A DNA stretch of 64,000 bases, from contig NC_092562.1 of the NCBI RefSeq assembly GCF_037975245.1, positions 29,031,554-29,095,553 of the forward strand, in the 5' to 3' direction. Numbering within the stretch: position 1 is the stretch's first letter; the number at the start of each line of letters is the position of its first letter. Below are positions 37,641 through 52,600 of the stretch, in pieces. The DNA comes from Apostichopus japonicus (lineage: Eukaryota > Echinodermata > Holothuroidea > Aspidochirotida > Stichopodidae). A program made the translations under genes and the position numbers. The notes under the pieces are model-generated. The model did not search any database. It was not told the origin of the DNA and saw nothing but the letters and a program-made list of their open reading frames with translations.

Positions 37641-40600
37641 CTATATTGCGAAATGAAACAAAGATATGAAAAGTAAAAAAACCTTCATACAAATGATATG
37701 AAATATGTAAATCCTTTATATTTTGATATAATCTGTCTTATCTGTTGTTTGGGCTGTAACATTTAAGTTGCCCATGCATGTTGCACTTAATTTTACCAAG
37801 TTACTCATGTCAGCGCAGCTTTAGCTGAACTGAGTTATATACGGTGTAATCTTTCTGGCGAGATAACGAGCTTTATTACATCCATACAACGCAGCAAAAC
37901 ATTCATCTTTACAATGTAATCAAGGTTAGATACTAAAGGACTAAAACTCGTGAAATCCTACATTAAATTGTCGTTGTAGACCTGTCGGCTTGTGTAAACT
38001 GGTGACAGCTTTCCATTTCTTCAAATTCACGTGAAAGTCGTCGACGGGCGTGCTTGGTTTGCCAACATATGAATATATTAAAAGTGACTCGTATATGAAT
38101 TGATATTGCTCCTACAGACAGAGGAAGAAGAAAAGTCTTAATTTGAGTAGATCAGTATGATTCCACGAATCGCGACGAAAGCAGCTTGTTGTCTTTTATT
38201 AATAAGACAAATATTGACATATATCACTCTGATTAGTACAATATTTGATAAAATTCACGATCCAGTTTTTACTTTAGTACAAAACTTAAAGATTTACATT
38301 ATTAACTGTGATCTCTGTTTGTATCGGGTGCATTCTGATAAGTACAATATTTAAGTAAAATGACTGGAGGGATTAACTGCTATGGCTATTATCAAGATAG
38401 AGTTTTCTATGCTAACTATCGTTGTTTGCTTTTATAAATTAGACCTTAACGAAACTTACAACAACTTGAACCATCAACGGCCTCTGCTTTCTCATGTTGT
38501 TGACAAAATTAAAAACATCAATTGCTCTCTCTTGCTTCATCATCTTCCTCAACGACGCTAAAGCAATGACCGTTCCAGTCCGTCCGCAACCAGCACTGCA
38601 GTGAACATGAAGAATAATGGAAGTACATATTCGCACATATTTATACGTTAGAAACATATGTTTTTCATAGATGATGGCGTCTTTATAACATGCATCGTAT
38701 AATCATGCTTAATATACACATTGAATAAAAATACCATTGACTACCTTTTGCGAGTCAGTATTCAAAAGTAATAATTGAAACCTAAAGCAATATTGATTGA
38801 CAAAGATGATATCATATTTCATAATCATAGTTACGATCACGTACGTAACTACGTACATTAATACTGATGTATATCACAATAGTAATACTTATCAAACGTT
38901 TGCACAATATAATAAGGTATAGAATACTGCATGGATCGTATCGTAGTGAGTAGGATGATACCGATGATGCTATCTCACGGGATCAAAGTCAGTGTATCAC
39001 GTTCCTTTCAGTTTGAAAATTTGTGTTATACAGTTAAGTTTGTTTTTTATTGAAGTTGCATAACCTTGACAAAGGCTTTAGATGTACAATATATGATATA
39101 TATGTTACATGGTGATACATGGAGTTAATTCTATCACAGTAGTTTGACACTGTGTGTAACCATCATTATGCTCCTTCAAATTGCTAAACACATTCATTAC
39201 TCTGTCCTGTACATGTATCAAGTTGCCAAATTTGTGCTTGAATCAGGATTGTGTTTTGGTTAACAATCTTGCTAAGCTATCGAGTATTATTCTTAAACAA
39301 GGAATGCAATTGACCAACCTAAGACAGCATGTTAAAGCTTATGAACAAATATTCAGCCAATATCATTATTAAATATTATTACATAGTTTACATAAAACAT
39401 ATCTAATTTTCCTCTTTTGCCTCGTTAGTTGTCAACCGCATAGAGGGAAACGTTATTGGTTTTTTTAACCAACGTATGATACTTTGCGATGTTTAAGATA
39501 TGTTAATAATGGGTGTAAATGTATCGTAAGTATACAGTAAAGAGAATTACACAACAAACCTGCAGTGTACCACTATCGGTGGAGATTTCTCATCCTCATC
39601 TTTTTCAAACTCATCTATGATATTCCACAAGATATCAGCGCTCCGAGGAACCTTCATATCCGGCCAGCCAAAGTAGTGATATTGCGTCACCTCGTGTATG
39701 CTCGAACCCTACAATCAATCAGTTTGTGTATGTAACAAGAAATAAAGCACTCTTTCAGTAAAACGTTTAGTAAAAATCTTTGGTAATTCTGAGTAAATTG
39801 TATAATCCTATATTCAATGTTGAAATTGCTAATTAGTTCCATCAAAGTAATGTTGCACCCGCCGGACAAATTAAACGGAACATCTAGATCACCAGTGTTG
39901 GAAATAAACTTAAAGTAATAGAATTTATCTAGCTTAGATGGAATCTATTTTTATTCAGCCAATCGGACAGGAATTCATGAACCTGTCTATTTATTAGATA
40001 AAGTGAAACTCGTGAAGGTATAAACTAAGATATGAAATGAGGAAGGATACGGGAGATTAGTGGCACAGGTCTTTGCATGCGATGAGAGATGCAGATTTGT
40101 TCTTTACGGTCGACTGTTTTGTAAGGAAACCAAGAAGCACGATCTACCATTGCCGTGAACACTTGAAAATGAAATACTGAAAACTGACAATGTTAGAAAA
40201 CATGTCAGGAATTTAAATATATGGCTACTTTGGACACATTAATCTCATTGACTATTAATTCTTAACTAAATTCATGTAAGTCAAGAAAAACAATAACAAA
40301 ATTGTACCAGTTGAAGTTTAAAACGACGAATGATCAAGTTAATGGATGCGGTTTCCCCAGTCTTTTCAACAGATATGCTAGAATACTGTTGTGGAGCACC
40401 TTCCGTATCTGGCCAGTACGTCAAACATTTAATCTGAAAGTAAAACAGAACAACAGAATACTGAATTGAAACAGCAATTACAAGTAGTTACAAGTCTTAT
40501 TTAATACCAACTGCGTTTAAGTTACCCCTTAAGCTAAGTTGATTGTAATCCTTTCTCATGTTTTTTTAACATTAAACATATTACGTTTTAATACATTTCC

Positions 40601-43600
40601 CGTTTAAATGTTCGCTTATATAATAATTCGCAAAAGAAAATGACTGAGTTATGGATTTAGCATTATAAGTAATTACGGTTTTTGTTCTATTCATAACTTA
40701 TATCGTTATTTTTTGTTTAACGATTCAGCGTTATATACTCACTTTCCCATTTTCTACCGGAAGAGTAACCATGATGATTTTCGTACACTTCTCATGCCAA
40801 ATCATCCTCCAGAAATCGTGAAGTGAAGCTTTGTTCGGACCTTAATTCAGAAATAAAGCATGTCCAAAACCGTTGATTGATTTGAGAAAGAATTGAAAAT
40901 TACATGTATGAATCGTTTACCAAGATGATGACGATAATAAGATACATTCTAAGACATTTGAGTAGCTACTAAGCAACTGTGCAACATCAACAGAAGAACA
41001 TAAGTTGCTTTTTATACACGGATGTTGAATTTGTGAGTATGCTTATTACGATGAAATATCTATGGTAGTTTCTGAGTTACCTAACATAATCAATGTATTT
41101 AAAATGCAACATTTGCAATAGTGATGTTCATCCGGCGATATTTGAATAACTCTAATATTTAATTAAAGATAAAGAATACAAAAGATGTATACTAACCTTG
41201 ACATGCTATAAATGCATTCTGCTTCTTGTATCCCTACGTAAAAGAAAATATCCATGGAATGATATAAGACACAAAATATTCGTTACTATGTTTTCCTCGA
41301 AAATCAATGTTTTGATGTATTTGTACAATAAAAACATAGTCCCGTCAGTGAAAAAAAGTTGTCTACAGCACGCAGAATGGAAATTAAGAGGGGACGGGGG
41401 TAAAGGGGTTGTTTGGAAGTTGTATCAGCGTACTTTCCATATGGTGCATGTTTCCTCAAGATTAAATCTCTCACCATACAACCCTCTAATGTACGAACAT
41501 ATTTCACCAAGGTGTTTTCATAAACTGTCAAAGCTTGTTTTTTATTGAAAAAGAATATTTTGTATGATCAACCCGAACTGATTTAGTTTCTTATCAAAAG
41601 TTTGTTTTCATTTGAAATGAACTGATGTAGTTAAAATGCAATATTTACTTACGTGTTTATATGAGGTTACTTACGTGTATGTATGATGCATTTATGTAAT
41701 CTGTTGAATGGTCTCCGTTTTCCAAGGGTAACACTACTCGTGAATGGTCATCTGTAAGGAATATTCACACACAGAGGACATGAGGAATGTTCATTATAGG
41801 TCACATTTCAAGTAAGAGTTGCTAGAAAAGAAATGAAAATTCAGATTCGACCGGTACGCATGTTTAAAGACCCATCTTGTGATGATGGAATACAGTTATT
41901 TTGCAGACAATGAAAATATGTAGAGTTGAACAGGTCAGATAGTCTGACGTTTCCTTCCTAGCAGAGTGTTCTTTGCAACAATTTAGATGGAAATCATTGG
42001 AAAAAGTCCTGTCAGTTAATCTAAGCCCATTGCGAATGAATGTATTTCCTGATATTCAACGAACAGAAATAATATAAGACAAAATATATGTGCTTATTAA
42101 AATATAATAATAATGATGTATGTTTTTTTTTAGCTCTGAAATAACTTACAAGTAATGATGTTTTTGAATCGATTTTTTCTCTCGTTAATCTTCGCTTCTG
42201 CAACAGAACACGACATGTACTTTCCTTGAATGAGCTCCTGCAGTAAAATTAAATTGATAGGATTGGTCAAATATCACGTGTGTTGAAGGCATCTATTGTA
42301 AAGTACCGATTAAATATCGCTCCAAGCTAAGTGCCAGGGCTGTTCACCACGAGAGACATCAATAGTTTGGAGTCCCTTAATGTGTGAAACGAAGGGGGGG
42401 GGGGGGGTGGGGAGATGAATTTGGTTACTCTGCGTCTTTACAATAAACTGAAACAAGCGATTTTTTTGTTACTTCTTACGGCATTCTGTTTCCTACTTTA
42501 TGTACATGATTGTATCCAACAGAAGGGGACAGTTTCATTCGTATGTAGTCCCTCATTGGAATACGGTTACCAACAGGAAAGAAATATCAACACTATTGCT
42601 CCACATGACGAGATCATTTTCTAGTGGAATAGATCAAACAAAACAACTTGGCACAAAATTATAAGCCAACGCTATGTACATATGGCTTCTTTTGTTACAA
42701 TTTTTTTGGGTAAACAGTGAAGGTCTGAAAAGATAGCTTGATATGAACTCATTCAAAAACAGGTACAAATATATTGTGTCAGTCATATATTTTCCCCCAT
42801 GTTATTCATATAAACCTACAACATCATTTTGTTTCTTACTTTGTATTCATCATGAAATCCACCTTTCAAATGTTGTTCCTTAACGTAACTTGGTAATTCA
42901 TGCCGGTGGATGGTTTTACCACGGGAGCTGCAAACGTTTGGAATTTGTTGGTCGCGTTCAAAAGTCCTCATTTCGGCATGTTCTTCCTCAATGAATCCTG
43001 CAGCCAAACAGATTGAGATATGATTTGTTACAAGAATGGTTAACTGTATACGTCGACCCTTACGCATAATTAGAATACAAAGTAATACCACGTTATAGAA
43101 AGAATCAATTACTATTACAGTTGCATTATTTCCGTGTGTTTGAGTTTAGGATGGTTGACGTCATTAGCGACAACATGTATCATCGGCAGTCCATCCGTAG
43201 GGTTTAGTCGCGAAATTGAATACAAAGCCACGGAACTTGATTTCTGCATTTATCATTTTTAGTATGTGATGCATAATATACATCATAGCCAAAACAGGTA
43301 CTAAGACAGCCGATACTCATAGCTGGTGAAGAAAATACTGCTCATGTCCCACAACCGTGCATTAGTAATTATTACTTTGTGTTCGTAACACGGTGAAATG
43401 TGTGACAGGACAGGACATGAACAGTAATATCTGTACCAGCTATGAGTATCGGGTGACTAAGACCAATTGCTTGATAGTTGCCAAAAACAGAGCTTGGTCT
43501 TTAAGATCGTGGTTTCAATCATATCATTGTGTTGTAACAGCATTAACGGAATAATGTACCGCTATTTGTACAATTAATATATAAACAATGTTAAGTCACA

Positions 43601-46600
43601 TAACTTACATTAATTGATTTCTTTTGGATCACGCAACATGTAAAATAGGAAACATTCCGACATTTTCAGGAAGCACTTGTAGAATTACTCGGTATCAAGT
43701 TATCTGCGTGGCAGAAGTTAACACTTTGTTATGCCTATGTGAATGTTCATTGTCAGATAACAGTCAAAATATCTGTATGTTCAAGTTAGTTAATTAAAAC
43801 AAAGTACCCTTACCGTTGTCATCTTCGATTCTTTCTCGTCTTATCGCCCAATATTTATTACTTAATATAGAAAGGAGGTTTGATCTGCAAAAAAGAGGAA
43901 TATTACTGATAACTGTCGACCGCGTTAAGCAAAACTGTCATACGTAGACAGGAACTGTAATTTACTGTACTTGGTATGCGTGTGATGCTATTGTAGAAAC
44001 CTATCACATAATTTGTTTGAATTTGACTGAAAAGTAGCTGTCATTATCGTTGTTCCTTTGGTTCATTGAGAGATAAATAACAGCGTGACATTAAAACCGA
44101 CGTTAATATGCGGTTGTATCAAATGTTTTATCAGGAATTAGTTATATAATAAACTTAATAGTAGGCTATATATTTCCCCAGCCTACCATTAAACCGAATG
44201 ATGCATAAATTCAGAAATGTTCACAATCGTACCTTCTGCTCGGTGAAGCAATTAAATACACAACCAGTACGAGGAGTGATATGATCAGAAACACAGATGG
44301 ACCCGTCACACCAAGAACGAAAGGTAATAAATCTGTAAAAACAAGGAACAGATATATTGCTACTATTATCAGTTTCTTATATATTTAGGTAAAGGCTAGG
44401 CGGTAGGCTTGGTAATACTTTAAACAAAAAGTAATTAGGAACATTCCTAGTTCCCAACAGTATTGGATAATATATTTTAACCAATGATGATATTTAACGA
44501 GATTGTTAAATATTTCAAATATTTATAAATGTGACAATTTATATATGTTGCTATAATATAGAGTGAAATATCCACACACGTCACAGAATGACTGGTATTG
44601 GTTATAAAGTTAACCCTAACCACCAACAACTGCCTCTGCCCAGGTTAAACAATTTATTTATGCTATTTGTATCTGCTAGAAGCATAGATCGATATGCAGT
44701 TGTAAAGGTCTTTCTTATTAAACCATAATCACATGTTTGAGATAAACGTTACGTCATTTTTTTCATTTCAACTACTTAAGCATATTTTACAATGGTGGCA
44801 TTTTACCTGCATATACAGTGGTGTTACATTCAATAACTGCATAGGGACCGGAACGACCTGCGTAATTTGTCAACCTCAAGTAGAAAACATAAGACGATCC
44901 AGGTTCAAGATCTGTAAACTTATACTCTTGCTGTGATTGGTTGAGGGTGGTTGTCACGGAAGTAAAATTTTGACTCCTGTAAGATATTTCGTACTTATAA
45001 GGATACTTTGGAAGGCATCCCATGGAATCATAGTCCAAAGATTCGGGAGGCTGCAAAATGACATTTAAATTCAAATAAAATCTTTCAATCTAAGTAACAA
45101 ACATTTTATTTATTATATTTATCAAGATTTATGTTTCATGTTATCATAAAAGGTGCTATCGGACATCAAATACGAAACACAAGGCCTAGAAAATGCATTC
45201 TGCTTCTCCTGAATGGAATAAAGGTCTGTATGGTATGGTAAAATTTGGGATTTCTTCTTGTTTCCTCTATATGACTTTGGCATAAATCTTATAATGCCTG
45301 AAACACTTAAAGGTCAGTGTCACTTCACAATTTTTATTAATATATATATATTTTTTTAGGGGGCGGGGAGGTACACCTGAGTAAATTGTACATTTCAGGC
45401 AAATTTATTTTTTCGGATGGCTGCATCATTTACCGAAGTCGCCTAAGGGGAGGGGAACTACATGGTTGGCAGCAAATACCTCTTTGCCACCTCCCATCGG
45501 TATCCTCACTGTATATGTAAAGAGAACACTTCCCGATAGGTATTCACTTTAATAGTATACACCAAATGGTGCACTTTCATGTTTTCAATCACGTTTGTTA
45601 TCAACGTTGTCGTTCGTAAACCACTATAATTTGCATAAATTAAATCACAATTAGTCGATTATCGTAAAGCAGAAAATTGCAACATTACGCATCGATTTCA
45701 TTAGTCATAGATTTATAACAGAAATAACTTTATTTACTGTGTTTCTTTAAAACATTTTCATCAATTTTACTATTGGTGTCCAATAAGAAACATTTTGAGT
45801 TGATTTTGGTGCATGTTGGTACTATTTGTTTGTATATGAATCCTAGCACTACGAAGCTTATTAATATAACCACTCACTCATGATTTTGTTTAAATTATTG
45901 AAGCAATCGCAAACGTTTTGAAATTGTCTTCTTTGGAAACTATTACAAATTACGTCCGGGCAACACAATTTTCGAAATGCAAACGGGATAAAAAATAAGC
46001 TGTTACGTATAATGCTTATTTGGTGAAGATAAAGGTAATATTGAACATATTTGTTATCTTATTACGTCGTATATAAATGGAACGGGAGGGGGAGTGGGCT
46101 GTAAAGATCACTCTTGCTATAACTTCAATCCATCCATCAATGTTGTCAATATTTACAGAATTGTGTTTGTGTTACCGACAAAAAGCATTAATTAGTAATA
46201 TTTGAACAAAAGCATGTACTACCTGCCAGCTTAGCTCGATAGATGTTTGGCTTACATCTGACGTATTAACATTGGTTGGTGTAACTTTTACATCTGAAAG
46301 AGGGAATCAGTAGTTAAAATAATGTTAATCTCTAGACGCAGACTATGGTTCTTACATTGTGCAAATCAGAACATACCATTACATATATAAAGGATGGACA
46401 CATATATAGGGTGGACACATACATAAGATGAACACATACATAGGATGGATATGCACCTATGATGGACACATACATACGATGAACATATATAATGGACAAA
46501 GTATAAAACTTATATACATAGATCTTCCTTCTGGAACTGTACCTACATGTGGTACTTGTGTGCACGTTCGTTTGGAAACGAGTTCCTAATTGCAACATAA

Positions 46601-49600
46601 CTATAACATTCGACCAATGATAATTTGAGGAAATATTTCAAAGATGTTTCTTCCTCCCAAACGTATAATTACTATACGAACATTTAAAGTTATGTTTATG
46701 CATAAACTTACCTTCAGAATCAGTAATGACATGTTTTTTAACGTTATTTTGACTTTTCCTGTCAACTACATTTCTAATAACCACGGATACTGCGTATTCA
46801 GTACACATGCGCAGATTGCTTAAAGTATGTCTATTTATTCCCTCTGCTGTAACAAACTCCTTTTGTATGTTCCCGGTACTCTCTCCATAGCGCACAATGA
46901 CGTCGTAACCGAGACCTGGGTCACACTTTAAGTTTTGAAACGAAACGGCGTCGGTCTGCCAAAACAAACCCAACATGAGAGATTGTTGATGAAATATAAT
47001 CAGTTTGAAATTCGAAGTCAGACAATAAATTGTCAGGGTGCATAACGGCGTCTTTAGTAATTTGCTAAGATTTTTTATTATATTCTTCATGTTAAATTGT
47101 ATCTAAAGAAATACAGAAACAGGCCATTCATACGCAAATAAATCCTGTGTGTAAAAGTAAGTTGGACTGACGTTTCGATCCTAGCAGGACCTTCTTTAAA
47201 GGCTAAATGACAAGTTACAGTAACAGAAAGGACAAAAACACGCACAGAATACAGACAATTTAAATAACATGGTGAACACAAGAGATAGATGTAAGGGGAT
47301 TAGTATAAATAAAGTAGTACAAATATATCCTGTACGAAGTTATATTGATAACCATAACATTAATGTGCTTTTGTTCCATGTATTTCATCGATGTTATTTA
47401 GGTTCCACCATATATATAGGATTTAGATCAATACAATCCGTTCCATGAGCTTAGTATTATACGACATATGTTTTTAAATTTCAGAATTTTGCAATTCCTG
47501 TAAATGTTTATACTAATTTTTACTATAGTTCACGTGAGGATGGAAAACGTTCCATGCCACGATGGGTTATATCAACTTCCAACAGCCGACTGTAAATTGT
47601 GTAGTTGGAAATGAAATGATAAGTTGTGGTCTAAATCGTTTGCATTAAATGTGTCATATTTAAGTGGGTGTGAGTCACCTTTCAAACGTTCGAGAGAAAT
47701 TTAATTCACAAGTGTCTTTATCAATAATTAATGTTTTACTACGGAAGAAAAAGAGCTACTACTCAGTTCCAAATTTAGAGGAATACTGTGACAAAATTTA
47801 CAAAAGATGTATAATACTTACCGTCCATGTTACTTGTATTTTTCCCGGGTTTGTGTCGTTGATTCTACTTACATTAAATTCAATACGTGTTGTTGGGTCT
47901 GTATAACGGAAATATCAAGCAATGAGGAAATGTCTATACCATCTTATTCTCCTTTTTGAGAGGTTTCATTTTAACAGTTTGTATATACTGACGCAGGGAA
48001 ACACATATTTGAGCGAGATACTAGTTTTGAACTTCGATTCTTTGCTTAAAAACAAAAATTCATACCAAATTGATATAGCTAATATAGAGAGTACAAACCA
48101 TGAGACAAACACCGACAGCCATAAAGATGAAGGTCATTAGTCTCATTACGATTATGATAATTAGTATTACGACAATATTTAAACAAAATCCAGATTTGGC
48201 AATAAGAGATATTTACCAAACGTAAAGCTCGCCTTGGATTTAGTCCATGACATTGTCGAATCATCACTAATCATTAACTAATTAGCATATATATACTAAC
48301 CTTCTGAGTCCGTGAGTACCTCCTTGGCCAAATGTTGGTTGTTACTCTCGTGACCAATGAAATTCCTGACATCCATAGCTATTTTATAATAGGTGCAAGC
48401 TTTTAGACCGCCTATTTTGACATTATCCACTGCGTTATCCACTTCCTTCACCCATACTCCGCCTTCTCCTTTAGGCCAGTAACTTATAATTACTGTATAA
48501 CCAAGGGATGGGTCACAACGCAAATCATAGATCGATAAAGGATTCCCCTGTGAAAGGCAGTGACAGACATCATAAAACGGAGAAGAAAACATTAATGCTT
48601 AATGAATCTTAATAGGCTTTCAATAAAGATATATAAGTAGACTATAGGCCTCTGTACCTTCACACTCTCATTTTACACTGCTAGCAATGCGAAGAGAAAC
48701 ATATCGAAAACTGAACATTTTGCACGAGGGTGTATAAAGTCCCATCATTCGTTACACTTCTTTCAGGGGTTTCCTTAAGTTTTTATTGTGCATTGGTATG
48801 TTGTCTTCTTCTTCTATAAGAGTAGAGTGCAGAAAGTCCGGCATTGAGAAGACGCAGGTTTGCCTTACGCACCCAATAATTATATGTATGGACATAAGCA
48901 AGTATAATGATGCGATGAAAACTTTACAAAGTATTGTCAAACGTATGTTTCTTATCCCTTTATATTCGTAGTTTAAATTATCATCTGCAATACCACAAAA
49001 TGATGCACTCATTCTCTTCTAGCAAAAAGATTAATCTAAAATGTCTTCTTCATCTAACTTATGTTTGAATAAGTAACAAATTTAAGTTGCCAACCCAAAC
49101 AATATAATCAAGCAACCTTGGAATCAATTAGTAATTTCCTCATAGGTTTACACATTGGCCAAGTAATACTGTAATTAATAATGATATTGTTCACAGCAGA
49201 GAGAGAGAGTGGTGCGTTGTTATGGTGGAGAGTCAAACAATTTTGTTTACTTAATATATAATTAAATAAATATTACCGGCCAGGATACTCTGACTTGGGG
49301 TGATGGCTGTACTCCCAACAATCTCGTTGTAGTAAATCTAAACAACGTACTGGGATCTGTAACAATAGTATACACATTTAATTATAAGGGTTTCTCTATC
49401 TTCAATATGTATGCAGGGCGTTAATCTCAACTGAATAGTGGGGGGGACATGAACGACTGAACATGGATAAAGCGGAAGGCGTGTACGCTTAGCGCACACA
49501 ATGAGCGCATTTGACGCAAAACCTTTATCGGATGGGGTCCGCCTTAGGGTGTCCAGGGGTGAATCTTCAAGTTAGCTTCTGTTTGGTCCCGGAATTGATA

Positions 49601-52600
49601 TGTCAGTAATAAATATATTTTAACAAAAATCACATTTGACAAGTTATAAAACTCCAATTAAGAAAGACTCATCAATTTATAATCCGGGTGTAACTTAATG
49701 CCTTGAACATGATTAACAGAGTTAGAACTTTCATCATTGGTTGGCACGTAGCCTAGCAAGAAATGTTTGACAAAAACTGCCTCCCAGATTGCCGGAACTA
49801 GCACTCCTCGAAACTTATAGGTTGCATCTAGACAATATTAATTTGGAGATATCATATTTTAGAATCCCCCACCCTCCCAACAGAAAGGTAACTTTGAACA
49901 ATTTATACGCTAAAAGCACTTTAACCTTATACGCTACTTTTACGTTTACGTTTTTTAATAAACCCCCATCATTCATTGTTTAACACAGATAATTTTATAT
50001 TTTAAAGTACGCTATGGCATTTTGATTGTAAACCATAGCCTATAGATACGATGAGGGGAAGCCATACGGGGAACTTAGGTGTAAAAGAATTGTTATGTTT
50101 GTGTTATAATTTACATGTAATTTGCATGTTTTACATGTGTGGGGAAGGAGCTGTGTGATTGGGCCGTGTAAGTTAGTTTAAACGCTATTCTATAATTTAA
50201 TTTAAAGTACGCTATACATGAAATCCTTTACTAACATTTCAATGCAACTGAAAAGTTTTATTTTTCATCGGGGGTGGGGGTGGGGGGTGGTTGAGCAGAT
50301 GCGAAAAAACATTAATAACTACTTATCTCATAGGCACAATGATTGAATTTCTTTAATGAGTCATTATGAACCTGACAGGCCTAGCACCTACACGATTCAG
50401 TCACTAAACCTGGGGGACATTTGATATTGTCCCCACACTTAAGAAAGTTGGGAACGTGTACCCCTTGTCCCCACATGATTGACACCCCTTGGTTATGTTT
50501 TGTAAATACCCTTACATGCTTATACAAGGATAACATATTTCATATTAAAAAATTATCTTTTTTTTTTAAATGAAGGGTCTAACTGAAAAACATTCGCATT
50601 TAACCTATGAGTAGGGTTTAAAAAAACTCTAAAATCTTAAAGCAAACTTTTAAATTCATTTTAAAACGAAAATGTTATGTATTCGATACCAAATCCGCAT
50701 GTCAATATATAATAATGAGCATACTCAATTAGGTATTGCGTTTCTGCTGCATTTTGTCACAATCTTATTCATCTATAGAGACTGTGAATTGAAGGGTGCT
50801 ACAAGCCATAAAAGATACACCGAGTTCATGCAAACAATTCTAAGCTCAGCCTAGCTTATTGTAAATCAAGTGTTACAGGGGCACTGGGTTGCTGAATGTT
50901 TGACTTTGATCCATAGATAAATTAATTAGTTGATAATAGATCAATTATGGTAATTAACGAGCACAAATGATGTAAGGATCGTTTAAGACGTTTTGCATCA
51001 GTTGTGCATCTGTCTAGAATAGAAAAGAAGGACCGCGGAAAAGAGGCATTGGAACTTAGTTGACTAACTCCACTGAATGAAACCACATTAAAATATATTT
51101 TGTTTAAGGGGAATAAGGCCCATCTCTTTTATTCCCGAAGCGTTTACAGTTTAGTGAAGGTGCACAAACCTGCAGAATCCGTCTGTATGTAGGTATTTGA
51201 GCTGTGGCTCCCTTCAATTTCAGCTGCGTTCCTAACACTGACAGATATTGAATAGTTTGTACACTGGCGTAATCGTTCAGTGATAGTCGTGTCCATGGAG
51301 TGATTTCCTGATATTAGCTTACTACGCTGTGTCCCTCCACTCGCCTCTTGATAGTACACAACGAAGGAGTACTCGGTGGTTGTAGGGTCACATTTAAGAT
51401 TCTCTGACGTAATAGCATCAACCTGCATAGCAAGAGATAGAAAAACGATAAAGTTGATTCTGTTATAGCTTGACGGTTCCATAGTTCATAGACTCACATT
51501 AACTTAAGGCATGAAGAAATTCAAAATTGATGCTACTAAATTAACTAACGCTAAGATAGTTGAGTTAATTGCTAAACTTACAGTCCATGTTACTGCAATT
51601 TGAGGCATTGTTCGCAGCATCGGTCCTCTCTGAGCTCTGACATCAAGTGGTATAATAGATGGCGCTACCGAGAAAAAGAAAGACTAGCGTGTCTCAATTA
51701 TTTGTAAACGTGTCATGCATTCCAATGTAGTTTCTATGCATAAGGTATACACTATATAATTTGTTAATACTATCTTGTCACGTAAAGAATGCATATAATT
51801 CAGATTACACTTAATTAGGCAAAAATATATTATTTGTTTGCGATTCTACTGTTTCCCATTGATACAAATTTATGCATAAGAATTAATGTTAATTTCTTGC
51901 AACTTAGTTAACTGATAATAGTTTAAATTCGGTTCATTGTTGGATAATATTTCATTCAAGAGCCAAGGTCACTTTTGATATTGTTATCTTTCAAAGATAA
52001 ACATGTCTCTAGTTGGTAGAAGAGCACAAGTGACAGGTTGGTGACGTGTTAGTTATTACAAATTTTGGCAACACTAAGACTATTCGTCTGATACATAAAT
52101 ATGTGAAATAAGCAAAGTAAACTTACCATCAGATTTGGTTCGAACAAAGGTAGGGCCAGTGGCTCTGCTTTTTTGACCAACTGCGTTTCTGATACTGACC
52201 GATATCGAATATTCAGTACATTGTTGTAAGTTAGATATTGTCAAAGACCTTTGTGAACCTCTACTTGAAATGTTCTGTTCTCCGTTTTCATACCTGGGAT
52301 GGTAGTAAACTTCATATGTGTACCCGGTATCTGGATTACACTTCAGATTAGTTTGGTTGATGTTGCTCGCCTTTAAAAATACAGAGAAAGAGAAGGACAG
52401 GATTAGAGTGTATACATGTTAACATGATGTCGATCTAAACACTAATATAGAGAGCGCATGCTCACATATTGTTACTGTTTCTCGGTTTATTCTAAAAAGC
52501 ATTCTGACGGTAAGGTCAAATTTTGTCTGACAGTGTAGTGTATTTTGCAAGTCAAAGTTACATGTGAACTATTTTCATCAACTATTTCAACGTTCGTGTC

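Noticed and set aside
41198-41548. 116-codon plus-strand open frame overlapping PTP exon 41,197-41,233
   Set aside because: Antisense shadow: the minus-strand exon encodes the conserved PTP motif GYKKQNAFIACQ with good splice sites, while the plus frame has no known domain.
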